Numbered from the stretch's first letter, positions 1-6,169 are shown. The stretch is DNA of 9,971 nucleotides from Candidatus Altimarinota bacterium (GCA_017984655.1 JAGNZB010000042.1:1-9971), one strand, 5' to 3'. Notes: a model not told the origin generated them from the sequence alone. Numbers and translations: made by a program.

Positions 1-2
1 GT

Positions 3-215
3 ATGAAAACCACCCGCCCCCTCTTTGATTTCCGCGTCCTCCCCGGCTTATTCACCGGCCTCGTCAACACCAACATCTGGCCTGACCATGTCGGTCTCAA
101 TCTCTTCGGCAGCCCCATAGTTTGTTTTAGCATCACCAACCACTTAGTAGCAGACAGCTACCGAGGCTTCTTCAATACATTATGGGAGATTGGTGGATTA
201 CAAAACCAGAAGTAA
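3..215 (+). CDS. C-terminal end of a TrmB-like transcriptional regulator (partial at left edge)
   Basis: This open frame of 70 codons reaches the left edge, so the ATG at position 3 is probably internal and the start lies outside the window. The visible sequence runs through a β-rich stretch (VLPGLFTGLVNTNIW), then VGLNLFG, PIVCFSI and a final helix with ADSYRGFFNTLWEIGG. Known of the family: the C-terminal effector part of TrmB-like regulators commonly ends in this pattern of strands followed by a helix with a (Y/F)FxxLW core. The DNA-binding HTH would be in the missing N-terminal part. It converges on the next gene with 8 bases between the stop codons. The assignment rests on motif resemblance of a short tail; a stand-alone 70-residue protein is possible but less likely. 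Confidence 0.55.
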   Translation: MKTTRPLFDFRVLPGLFTGLVNTNIWPDHVGLNLFGSPIVCFSITNHLVADSYRGFFNTLWEIGGLQNQK

Positions 216-223
216 TACGACCT

Positions 224-1147
224 TTATTTCTTCCTTTTCGAGTAAGAAGCCAACAATGTCTCAGCCATTTGACTAGGGTTTGCCAGTAATCTCGTTACCA
301 ACTTGGCAAGTGTCTTTGGCATATTATCTTCAGCACGCAAAGTACCAACCACAATCGGACGAAGGCCTTTGTTAGCTGGCAACACGACATGAACAGGATC
401 ATGACCTGGCAAAAACACCGCCTTTCCCTCAGGATTGATTCCCACTACCCGGTATTCAAAACTACGATTTTCAGAGAAAGGAAAAAACGTAAAGAGCATG
501 CGATGACCACAATCATCATTTGGAATCGGTGTGGTACAAGGAATGACTAGATTAGGATCCACTGTACCAACTTGAGTCAATATAACAGCAAACTTCTTTG
601 CTAACTGACCAAGCTGATCGTCAACAAAATCTAACTGCCAAGCAGCTGCAGCCTTCTCATCCAAAACTGTAGGCACTTTTTGTGACAGAATAGTACTCAT
701 CAGCTGGGTATAGCTGGTCTCACCCACTTCAAATAAGACTGCAACATCCTCGCTACGAGTATCGACACCGTGAGGACCTGAAGCATCTACTCCAGGTGCA
801 ACTACTTCAGCTGCTTCTGGCAATAATGCCTGAGTCGCCAAACTAGAACCATCACCACCATTATTTTCATCCCCCAACCGGTAAACACGGCGGCGAACCG
901 TACGAAAAGAAGTGCTCGGACTAGCATCTGGTACCACAACAGCCTCAGGCTCCTCACCAAAAGCAGCAGCAAGCGCACCCAAGTCTGCATCATCCCACAC
1001 AGGCAATACAGCACTAAAAGCCTGCCTAGTAGCACCAACGGCAGTTAATGTACCAGTAATTCGACCGAGTAGTTCACACTCAGCATCACTTAGATCAACC
1101 AACTCCGGTTCCTCAGGCCCCTTACCACCTTCAATATGATTTGCCAT
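224..1147 (-). CDS. Hypothetical protein, 307 aa, unrecognised family
   Basis: I do not recognise this protein. It starts with ATG at 1147, has no signal peptide or membrane segment, and ends in a basic SKRKK tail. The N-terminal part (about residues 10-70) is acidic and helical. Residues 75-135 look like a low-complexity, Gly/Ala/Pro-rich linker. The C-terminal part (about 137-300) alternates strands and helices, including CTTPIPNDDCGHRMLFTFF (two cysteines near residues 204 and 213), GKAVFLPGHDPVHVVLPANKG and a final helical stretch. The layout suggests two small domains joined by a flexible linker and a soluble, cytoplasmic location, which is inference. It lies 17 bases downstream of the small gene at 1165-1365 and is probably cotranscribed with it. 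The long uninterrupted frame with protein-like composition argues that it is real. Confidence 0.75.
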   Translation of the reverse strand: MANHIEGGKGPEEPELVDLSDAECELLGRITGTLTAVGATRQAFSAVLPVWDDADLGALAAAFGEEPEAVVVPDASPSTSFRTVRRRVYRLGDENNGGDGSSLATQALLPEAAEVVAPGVDASGPHGVDTRSEDVAVLFEVGETSYTQLMSTILSQKVPTVLDEKAAAAWQLDFVDDQLGQLAKKFAVILTQVGTVDPNLVIPCTTPIPNDDCGHRMLFTFFPFSENRSFEYRVVGINPEGKAVFLPGHDPVHVVLPANKGLRPIVVGTLRAEDNMPKTLAKLVTRLLANPSQMAETLLASYSKRKK

Positions 1148-1164
1148 AAACAGTTTTTAATAAA

Positions 1165-1365
1165 TTAAAGAGATATAGCTTGTGTACGCAGTCCATTAGC
1201 AATGGTTCGAATAGCATCACGATCATCACAAGGATATTTGACCCCCGCTAAATCATTAGCCAGTTCTGCTTGACCAGTATCAGTACAGTGTCGAAGCACT
1301 TGACGGACTTTCTGACGTGACACCCCATCACAAGAATGACGATCCAACTGATGATCTCTACGCAT
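1165..1365 (-). CDS. Small hypothetical protein, 66 aa
   Basis: I do not recognise it. The frame stays open upstream to a GTG at 1401, but I chose the ATG at 1365 because a good extended -10 box (1387-1392) lies between the two, which would leave the GTG untranscribed or nearly so. The predicted product begins MRRDHQLDRH and is polar and mostly helical (SRQKVRQVLRHC, then AELANDLAGV and AIRTIANGL), with cysteines near positions 12, 28 and 47. It has no membrane segment. It precedes the 307-codon gene by 17 bases on the same strand, which suggests a two-gene unit. No Shine-Dalgarno is visible, but that is true of every gene here. Small size and lack of known relatives keep confidence moderate. 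Confidence 0.45.
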   Translation of the reverse strand: MRRDHQLDRHSCDGVSRQKVRQVLRHCTDTGQAELANDLAGVKYPCDDRDAIRTIANGLRTQAISL

Positions 1366-1386
1366 AGGTGATAATAATGATAAACG

Positions 1387-1415
1387 AATATAGCAAATCA
1401 CCCAAAAGAGCGCAA
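1387..1415 (-). promoter_or_regulatory. Putative promoter of the orphan gene pair
   Basis: Read on the minus strand: -35 TTGCGC (1415-1410), a 17-base spacer, then the extended -10 TGC-TATATT (box 1392-1387). The -10 matches the sigma-70 consensus at five of six positions; the -35 matches at three. Transcription would start near 1380, giving a leader of about 15 bases before the ATG at 1365. A closely similar block precedes the small gene at 2074-2271. The left end of the AT-ended element (1425) lies 9 bases upstream of the -35 box. Confidence 0.5.
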
Positions 1416-1424
1416 AAAAGGAAA

Positions 1425-1684
1425 TTAATTAGCAATTAGGAATTAGAAATTGGGGACATGGTGATTGTAGATTGGGACTGTCTGCCGAGATACTCGGCAA
1501 GGTCCTTCGGCTGCGCTCAGGATGGCGGGAAGGAGGGGCAGAGTCCTTCACTGCGTTCAGGATGACGGAGGGGAGATACTGAGGAATAAGGCAGGGACCA
1601 TAAAAGTAAAGGGAAAGGTAAACGTGAATGGAAAGCTAACTGAGACTGTGCAGCCTCAATTCATAATTCCCAATTCCTAATTAA
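1425..1684 (+). mobile_element. MITE-like element, copy 1 (260 bp, no coding capacity)
   Basis: The element begins TTAATTAGCAATTAGGAATT and ends with an imperfect inverted copy finishing CCTAATTAA. The terminal inverted repeats span about 31 bases with roughly six mismatches. Inside, in order, are ATTGGGACT, a perfect hairpin TGCCGAG-ATA-CTCGGCA (1483-1499), two copies of a CCTTC...CTCAGGATG core, GGGACCAT followed by AAAGTAAA, and GCAGCCTC (1650-1657). The same landmarks occur in the same order on the opposite strand at 9067-9343, so these are two diverged copies of one element. It encodes no plausible protein, consistent with a non-autonomous element mobilised in trans. The outer TTAA could be either part of the repeat or a target duplication. 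It separates the orphan-pair promoter from the tRNA promoter. Together with its flanks it accounts for the gene-free stretch 1366-1759. Confidence 0.65.
1501..1568 (+). repeat. Direct duplication of the CCTTC/CTCAGGATG core in element copy 1
   Basis: Two near copies lie in tandem: about 1501-1527 (GGTCCTTCGGCTGCGCTCAG, continuing GATGGCG) and about 1542-1568 (AGTCCTTCACTGCGTTCAGG, continuing ATGACGG), separated by a purine-rich spacer. The related element at 9067-9343 carries only one such core (9231-9257, opposite strand). Sequences of the type CCTGAGCxxxGCGAAGGA occur as dispersed intergenic repeats in many bacterial genomes; that is general knowledge, not something this window proves. Confidence 0.6.
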
Positions 1685-1695
1685 CCCAGGCTTTC

Positions 1696-1723
1696 TTGCA
1701 TATTTATCATAAGTGAGTAAACT
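1696..1723 (+). promoter_or_regulatory. Possible promoter of the initiator tRNA
   Basis: TTGCAT (1696-1701), a 16-base spacer and TAAACT (1718-1723) lie 37 bases upstream of the tRNA. The hexamers match the sigma-70 consensus at three and four of six positions, so this is weak and rests largely on position. The right end of the AT-ended element is 11 bases upstream of the -35 box. Confidence 0.3.
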
Positions 1724-1759
1724 ACAAGCAGTCTTTTCTGGAATAGAACTGACAAATGG

Positions 1760-1835
1760 CGCGGGGTAGAGCAGTTGGCAGCTCGCAAGGCTCATAACCT
1801 TGAGGTCGCTGGTTCGAGTCCAGCCCCCGCAACCA
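1760..1835 (+). tRNA. Initiator tRNA-fMet (CAT anticodon)
   Basis: A full cloverleaf can be folded by hand: acceptor CGCGGGG with CCCCGCA, D stem GAGC/GCTC, anticodon stem CAAGG/CCTTG with loop CTCATAA (anticodon CAT), variable AGGTC, and T stem GCTGG/CCAGC with loop TTCGAGT. The CCA end is encoded in the DNA (1833-1835). Two hallmarks identify it as the initiator rather than an elongator tRNA-Met: the unpaired C1·A72 at the end of the acceptor stem and the A11-U24 pair in the D stem. It would be formylated and bound by IF2 at the ribosomal P site. The anticodon stem departs from the usual three consecutive G-C pairs: pairs 30-40 and 31-39 are G-C, but 29-41 is A-U. It is the only gene in the window oriented to the right apart from the partial regulator at the left edge. 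A six-base T run directly follows the CCA. Confidence 0.95.
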
Positions 1836-1868
1836 ATTTTTTGTTGTGCTCACAATCAGAAACTTCCC

Positions 1869-1898
1869 AGCCACACCGTTATAAGGGTGGCTATTTAA
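1869..1898 (+). terminator. Weak hairpin downstream of the tRNA
   Basis: AGCCAC (1869-1874) pairs with GTGGCT (1887-1892). One bulged A and two further C-G pairs close a seven-base loop. It is followed only by ATTTAA rather than a proper T run. Together with the T run right after the tRNA CCA (1837-1842) it could end tRNA transcription, but neither is a textbook terminator. Confidence 0.3.
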
Positions 1899-1952
1899 CT
1901 TACAAGACTACTACTCATCATCGTCAAACATAGAAAATAGGCCACAGATCCT

Positions 1953-2015
1953 GTAGTCACGAAAACTACATTCAACCGTGGTAGCTACACCAAGCTCAGT
2001 GATGCCATACCACGG
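1953..2015. repeat. Inverted repeats in a non-coding stretch
   Basis: CCGTGGTA (1976-1983) is perfectly inverted as TACCACGG (2008-2015) around a 24-base loop, and GTAGT (1953-1957) pairs with ACTAC (1965-1969). These two stem-loops are the main structure in the gap between the tRNA (ends 1835) and the small gene starting at 2074. No T run follows on either strand, so a terminator role is not supported. They could be structured RNA, protein-binding sites, or chance pairing. Confidence 0.35.
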
Positions 2016-2073
2016 CTAAAGGCACAAATGGACAAAACAGCGTAAACTATTCAGCAAAAAGTGTCACCAATGA

Positions 2074-2271
2074 TTATCTGCCAGAGACCTGTCCACGACG
2101 TCTCGCATCGACATTATGACGTACAGCAGTTCTAGTAAATCTTCTAGTCGCCTCTTCACTACTGACAACCGCTAGTGAGGTCTCACGAATAGGACTAGGA
2201 GTACCAGATACTTCAGCTGCACCAGCTAATACACTCATCATCAGGAGGGTTTCGACACTTTTTGTTCGCAT
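2074..2271 (-). CDS. Possible small orphan protein, 65 aa
   Basis: I do not recognise this frame. The ATG at 2271 gives a product beginning MRTKSVETLLMMSVLAGAAE, which has a short basic start and a hydrophobic stretch resembling a weak signal peptide or anchor. A Ser/Thr-rich middle and an Arg-rich tail (RRFTRTAVRH, DARRRGQVSGR) follow. In its favour, a TATATT -10-like box stands 27 bases upstream in a block resembling the promoter of the other orphan pair. Against it are the small size, unusual composition and lack of known relatives. It lies 99 bases downstream of the rRNA methyltransferase stop, on the same strand. It may be a decayed or spurious frame. Confidence 0.3.
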   Translation of the reverse strand: MRTKSVETLLMMSVLAGAAEVSGTPSPIRETSLAVVSSEEATRRFTRTAVRHNVDARRRGQVSGR

Positions 2272-2298
2272 ATGATGCAGTTTATGAGGTAAGGCAGA

Positions 2299-2327
2299 AA
2301 TATAGCGAATCCCCAGTAACAACGAAA
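2299..2327 (-). promoter_or_regulatory. Promoter-like block upstream of the small orphan frame
   Basis: On the minus strand the block ends in GGGGATTCGC-TATATT, with the -10-like box at 2304-2299. The 29-base block is about 21/29 identical to the promoter candidate at 1387-1415, including GG.GATT.GCTATATT. The -35 region (TTTCGT) is poor. In both places the TATATT also lies in frame with an upstream extension of the reading frame, so shared coding sequence is an alternative explanation. Confidence 0.35.
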
Positions 2328-2370
2328 GCAGATTGCGAAACAGATCTCTCAGTAGTGCAATTGGAACTGA

Positions 2371-3534
2371 CTAGCACTGATACACAGCAAACTTCAGATA
2401 CTCCCCCTCTGGGAAAAACACTGACAAAGGATGATCCCAAGTATGACCACGTTCCTCTATTTGCTGGAGAGCTCTGCCCTCATATTCACAAGCCCAGAAG
2501 ACAATCTTGCGGAACAGGGTACGATCTACCCAACCAGAACAAGAAGCAGTCACCAGGATGCCACCTGGCACCAATCGCTTCATCGCCAACTGATGCAAGA
2601 CACGGTAGGCATTGGTCCCCGCTTGTAGATCTTTTTTGTTCTTCACCAAACCGGGAGGATCGAGAATAATCACATCAAAGAGCTGATCAGTAGTCTTGAG
2701 AAACTCATAGGCATCGGCACAAATCGCCTTCGAAGCTACTTGCGGACAGTTACGAGCCATATGGGCTTCTGTCATCGCAATAGCAGACTGTGAGCTATCC
2801 ACCGAAGTCACCTCGCTAGCCCCCGCAAGGCCTGCATGAACACTAAAAGCACCGGTATAACAAAACGTGTTGAGCACCTTCTTGCCCTTCACATAGTTAG
2901 CAATAGTTTGTCGGTTGGCTCTTTGGTCGAGAAAGAAACCAGTTTTTTGACCTTTGACTACATCAACGACAAAAGTAGCATTCCCCTCTTTGATCAGAAT
3001 CTCATCAGGTAATTTCCCCCAAACTAAGCCTGATCGTAGTGGCAAACTTTCAGCTGCACGAACATCAATATCACTTCGTTCATAAATCGCATCGATTGCC
3101 AATGCTTGTGGTAGAGCCGCAAACAACATTGGTCGCAATCTCTCCATACCAAAAGTCGAAATCTGTACTACAGCAACTCGATCGTATATATCAACAATTA
3201 AACCAGGCAGGCCATCAGCCTCACCGAAGATTAATCGATAGGCGTTGGTAGCAACGAGAAAACGTTCCCGCTTCTGATAAGCAGTCTGCAATCTACCAAT
3301 AAACCAGTCGACATCAATGCTGTCCGATTCTTTCTTGGTCAAGACTCGACAGGCAATTGTCCCCCCCGGATAGTAATACCCTCTTGCCAACCATTGCTGG
3401 CTAGCACTATAGATATCGACGATGTCCCCCTTCTCTGCTTTGGCACTTTGAATGCCACCAGAAAATATCCAAGGATGTGATTTGAGTACTGATTGTTCCC
3501 TTCCGGCACGCAAACCAATTTGTGAGTTAGGCAT
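2371..3534 (-). CDS. rlmI: RlmI-like 23S rRNA (cytosine-C5) methyltransferase, PUA plus Rossmann domains
   Basis: The product belongs to the COG1092 family of SAM-dependent rRNA methyltransferases; RlmI itself makes m5C in 23S rRNA. From the ATG at 3534 (387 aa): a PUA-type N-terminal domain (about 5-80, GREQSVLKSHPWIFSGGI), a central RlmI-like segment (FGEADGLPGLIVD), then the methyltransferase domain. That domain has KTGFFLDQR (197-205), SAM motif I VLNTFCYTGAFSVHAG (220-235), an acidic D246, LDPP (291-294), and TASCSG with the candidate catalytic Cys332. The C-terminal DHPLSVFFPEGEYLKF is also typical. Length is near the family norm. An upstream in-frame TTG at 3558 would only add eight atypical residues and enlarge the overlap with the preceding gene, so I chose the ATG, which overlaps that gene by 8 bases. 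It is the last gene of the operon. The exact target base is inferred; a related specificity is possible. Confidence 0.88.
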   Translation of the reverse strand: MPNSQIGLRAGREQSVLKSHPWIFSGGIQSAKAEKGDIVDIYSASQQWLARGYYYPGGTIACRVLTKKESDSIDVDWFIGRLQTAYQKRERFLVATNAYRLIFGEADGLPGLIVDIYDRVAVVQISTFGMERLRPMLFAALPQALAIDAIYERSDIDVRAAESLPLRSGLVWGKLPDEILIKEGNATFVVDVVKGQKTGFFLDQRANRQTIANYVKGKKVLNTFCYTGAFSVHAGLAGASEVTSVDSSQSAIAMTEAHMARNCPQVASKAICADAYEFLKTTDQLFDVIILDPPGLVKNKKDLQAGTNAYRVLHQLAMKRLVPGGILVTASCSGWVDRTLFRKIVFWACEYEGRALQQIEERGHTWDHPLSVFFPEGEYLKFAVYQC

Positions 3535-3763
3535 AAGTTTTACTGAGATATTCCACAATGTCTTCTGATTCAGAGATCATCCGCCCTTTATCCACATCCA
3601 CTAGAAACGGCACTTGATCAGGACTGCCAAACTTGAGCTGCATCTGTCGAGCTGGACTACCATAGGCAGCATTGATCGCCACATAGGAGATATTCAGATT
3701 GGCTAGAACAGAGCGGACATAACTACAATACTGACAGTTCTCAATTTGGAAGAGCAAAATCAT
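3527..3763 (-). CDS. Glutaredoxin-like thiol-disulfide protein, 78 aa
   Basis: This short thioredoxin-fold protein starts with MILLFQIENC and carries the redox pair C10-x-x-C13 (CQYC), the cis-proline motif V51-P52 (QVPFLVD), and a terminal ESEDIVEYL helix, as in glutaredoxins and GST N-terminal domains. It probably reduces disulfides or glutathione-type mixed disulfides in the cytoplasm; the electron donor cannot be told from sequence. The frame is open to a TTG at 3799, but that extension overlaps the preceding gene and does not fit the family, so I chose the ATG at 3763. This leaves 11 bases to the upstream division gene. Its stop overlaps the methyltransferase start, suggesting translational coupling. 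Length is typical of a minimal glutaredoxin or NrdH. Confidence 0.85.
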   Translation of the reverse strand: MILLFQIENCQYCSYVRSVLANLNISYVAINAAYGSPARQMQLKFGSPDQVPFLVDVDKGRMISESEDIVEYLSKTYA

Positions 3764-3774
3764 AATGCATGATG

Positions 3775-4161
3775 TTAGCGCAAGAAGAATCGCCACCAAC
3801 GCTCACGAGGGATCAAATCATTCCAGCTCTGAGCTGCTTGATCATCTTCAGAGCTCACCTTCTCCAAACCGGCTTGCTTGATCACAAACACATCTTCATT
3901 GGCATTGCGCACATTCTTGATCCGCTTTGCTTCTTTCTCTTTGTAGGCCTCGCTATCAAGATACTTCAAATACTCCTGCATCATCCGATTGTCTTGCTCC
4001 AGATTCTGAATCTCTACATCACTTTGATGAATTTGCTGATTGATCTGATAATCCTGATAGCTCTTCACCGCATAGGTGTACATCTGATAGACAGCCAGCA
4101 GAATACAGATGCTGAGAATCACGCGCATCGATGAATGTTCTTTCCACTTCGTTTTGAGCAT
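3775..4161 (-). CDS. DivIC/FtsB-like septum formation protein
   Basis: The 128-residue product has a short basic N-terminus, one membrane segment (about 13-31, VILSICILLAVYQMYTY), then a charged coiled coil (about 33-68, including NLEQDNRMMQEYLKYL) and a DivIC-like box around residues 67-94 (SEAYKEKEAKRIKNVRNANE, then VFVI). It ends in RWWRFFLR, an aromatic tail also seen in short DivIC-type proteins. Known of the family: bitopic proteins of the divisome that pair with FtsL and FtsQ and help activate septal wall synthesis. It starts with ATG 5 bases after the stop of the DNA polymerase delta gene. Similarity in this family is mostly structural (membrane helix plus coiled coil), so the DivIC versus FtsB distinction is not possible and another small coiled-coil protein cannot be excluded. 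Confidence 0.75.
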   Translation of the reverse strand: MLKTKWKEHSSMRVILSICILLAVYQMYTYAVKSYQDYQINQQIHQSDVEIQNLEQDNRMMQEYLKYLDSEAYKEKEAKRIKNVRNANEDVFVIKQAGLEKVSSEDDQAAQSWNDLIPRERWWRFFLR

Positions 4162-4166
4162 GCTGA

Positions 4167-5102
4167 TCAGTGTGAGAGCGAATCTATACTAACACAAAAT
4201 TGCCCAAGAGCTACCTTGGCATCGACTTTACCCTGTTTGGATTGCAAATCGATTTCTAATAATCTTTGGAGCCAAAGCTGAGCCTCAGCCAAAGTAAAAA
4301 GCCGCTTTTGTTGTTGCATATTCTTGGCCACAAAAGGATGAATCTTGAGCGCCTTGAGTGTCGCTTCTACCGGCTCTCCTCGAACATCGGCATCCATCAC
4401 AAAGATCAGCTTCTTCAATTGATTGATCAGCAAACCAAGTAACATATGCTCATTCTCCCCCTGACCAAACAACGTCTCAAGCGACTCCATTGTGGCCTGA
4501 GATCGCTTCATAAAGAAGGCATCAGTTAGTTTAAATACTGACACACTGAGCTCTGGTCGTGCGAAAACCTCCTCAATCAGCTCCGGATGCCCAGCATCGA
4601 CAAGCAAAGCTACCTTCCCCAACTCCTGATAAGCAAACAATGGATCGGCTTGATACACCTGATCCAGATATTGTTTTTGGCTACCAGTCAGTGTCAATGC
4701 AGTATTGAGTGACCGCCCCTTGAGACAAGCAAATGTCAGGCGCGGCAACAATGTACCAGCCTTCTGCCACTCTTGTACCTGTACAGACTTCTTCAGAATC
4801 TCAGCTGTATAATCTACATAAATGACTGCAAACTCGGGTGGGATCTGAGCAATCCAGTACCAGAAGTTCTCATACTCAGCTGTGAATGTATGACTGAGCA
4901 GACCTTTGAGCACAAAACAGCGTTTATTTCCCAACAAAGTTACTGTAGTCAACACATCCACCATCTCAGCAGGAAGTGGCAATGCCTCACTATCAATGAC
5001 AATAATTTCCCCATCACTATTTGTTTTCAAAAAGTGCTGCTTGAGCTCTTTGATGCGTTGCTCGATCAAGGCGGTATCATCGCCGTAGACTAAGATATTC
5101 AT
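4167..5102 (-). CDS. holA: DNA polymerase III delta subunit (clamp loader)
   Basis: The 311-residue product fits the delta subunit, which opens the β sliding clamp as part of the clamp loader. The N-terminal domain begins NILVYGDDTALIEQRIKELK, as in delta proteins, with the LLGNKRCFVLKGL segment (57-68) where the clamp-interacting region is expected. The C-terminal collar domain (about 187-305) is the clearest part: VFKLTDAFFMKRSQATMESL, then HMLLGLLINQLKKLIF, IHPFVAKNMQQQ, and a final helix with LLEIDLQSKQGKVDAKVALG. As usual for delta, no intact Walker A motif is seen. It is slightly shorter than the E. coli protein. Its ATG overlaps the stop of the nuclease gene in an ATGA arrangement (5099-5102), indicating coupled translation. 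Confidence 0.88.
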   Translation of the reverse strand: MNILVYGDDTALIEQRIKELKQHFLKTNSDGEIIVIDSEALPLPAEMVDVLTTVTLLGNKRCFVLKGLLSHTFTAEYENFWYWIAQIPPEFAVIYVDYTAEILKKSVQVQEWQKAGTLLPRLTFACLKGRSLNTALTLTGSQKQYLDQVYQADPLFAYQELGKVALLVDAGHPELIEEVFARPELSVSVFKLTDAFFMKRSQATMESLETLFGQGENEHMLLGLLINQLKKLIFVMDADVRGEPVEATLKALKIHPFVAKNMQQQKRLFTLAEAQLWLQRLLEIDLQSKQGKVDAKVALGQFCVSIDSLSH

Positions 5103-6169
5103 AGGACTTCATCACTAGTAAGCTCCGCTACTGCTTGCGTACCGACCACAAACCGAGTAGTCGTGGAAGGCTGCATGAATTCTGCCAAAACCCCTTGCGC
5201 AGCCAGATAAGCCTGGGCATCTTTGCTACGCAGTCGCTGTGACTCAGTAATCGAACGCTTTACTGATCCCAAAGTACCATAGAGCTTTTGAAAATCATTA
5301 GTATCAAGATACTGATTGAGATCTTGTTTGGCCAAATCAATTTCGGCATCTAGCTGTTTCTTTTGAGCGAGCAAGCCGATATAACGATCAGCCAAGACCT
5401 TCCCCTCCACCACCGGCTCAGATACTTGTTTGGTATCTTGCAGATAACGATGCTTGGTCATCGGACAACGATCGCGATAATCACAAAAGTCGCAATGTCC
5501 GCCCGGCTGAGGTTCATAACCACTGGCAGCTAATTGCGCTAGGAGTAAGGAGAGATCCTGCTTTGCTTTTGCTGCCAACTCAGCAGTAGCCACAAAGCTA
5601 ACCTTCATATCTGCTCGCAAGTACTGCAAAGACAAATGGACCTGCTTGATCTCTGGCCAGAGCTGTTGCAAAGCCAAATAATAAATCGCCAACTGCAGAT
5701 TCTGACTCACCTCAGCCACTGAACGCACCGTGGCACTAGTCTTATAATCAATAATCTCCAAGGTATCGTCACCAATTTTATCAATCCGATCGATTCTCCC
5801 TGACATCTGATACTCAGCAGACAATGGCAGCACAAAACTGCGCTCTCTCGCGATCGTATTGCCTTGATCAGCTGCATGTTTGTGATATTCACGCTCGACA
5901 ATCTTCAAGCCAGCCTGAAAGTCATTGTCGGCAGTATAAGCATCAGGATAAAATTCAGCATGAAACCGCTTGGTAAAGACATCTTGGAGCTCAGCGAGAG
6001 ACAAAGGCACCATCTGATGAGCATAGAGCTCTTCCATCACTTGATGGAGCGCTGAGCCAAAATGCATCACACCACTGGGGCGCTGCGGCAGCTTATCGAT
6101 ATACTGATACTTGTACTTGAGCGGACAAGTACGAAATGTATCCAGAGCTGAATAAGACAACTTCGCCAT
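5099..6169 (-). CDS. PD-(D/E)XK (RecB/AddB/Cas4-type) nuclease with Fe-S cysteine set
   Basis: The 356-residue product starts KLSYSALDTFRTCPLKYKYQ, typical of RecB-family nuclease domains. Catalytic signature: H42 (GSALHQ), D127 (GRIDRID) and D141-x-K143 (IIDYKTS), followed by the QLAIYYLAL helix with the usual Q-(x)-Y spacing. Four cysteines, C15, C226, C229 and C235 (HCDFCDYRDRC), are placed as in AddB/Cas4 proteins that hold a 4Fe-4S cluster. The C-terminal 100 residues (about 256-356) form an extra, largely helical segment of unclear role, with LAQKKQLDAEIDLAKQDLNQ, then YGTLGSVKRSITESQRLR. No helicase is fused, so it is a stand-alone nuclease, probably in DNA repair or recombination. No cas genes or spacer arrays are nearby. 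It sits 12 bases after the surface-protein gene and overlaps holA by 4. Confidence 0.88.
   Translation of the reverse strand: MAKLSYSALDTFRTCPLKYKYQYIDKLPQRPSGVMHFGSALHQVMEELYAHQMVPLSLAELQDVFTKRFHAEFYPDAYTADNDFQAGLKIVEREYHKHAADQGNTIARERSFVLPLSAEYQMSGRIDRIDKIGDDTLEIIDYKTSATVRSVAEVSQNLQLAIYYLALQQLWPEIKQVHLSLQYLRADMKVSFVATAELAAKAKQDLSLLLAQLAASGYEPQPGGHCDFCDYRDRCPMTKHRYLQDTKQVSEPVVEGKVLADRYIGLLAQKKQLDAEIDLAKQDLNQYLDTNDFQKLYGTLGSVKRSITESQRLRSKDAQAYLAAQGVLAEFMQPSTTTRFVVGTQAVAELTSDEVL

Noticed and set aside
1425..1690. CRISPR-like array
   Set aside because: The repeated cores occur only twice per element, with unequal flanks and no regular spacer; inverted ends point to a MITE-like element instead. 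The Fe-S nuclease is not accompanied by cas genes.
2331..2370. Operon terminator after the methyltransferase stop
   Set aside because: Only a 5-bp AGTGC/GCACT stem with a long loop is present and no T run follows on the minus strand.
2262..2669. + strand open frame of 135 codons
   Set aside because: Most of it lies opposite the conserved C-terminal half of the RlmI-like gene, and its product shows no domain or sensible composition.
3769..4134. + strand hydrophobic frame of 121 codons
   Set aside because: It is antisense to the DivIC/FtsB-like coiled coil; the Leu/Ile-rich translation is the expected mirror of Gln/Asp/Asn-rich coding sequence.
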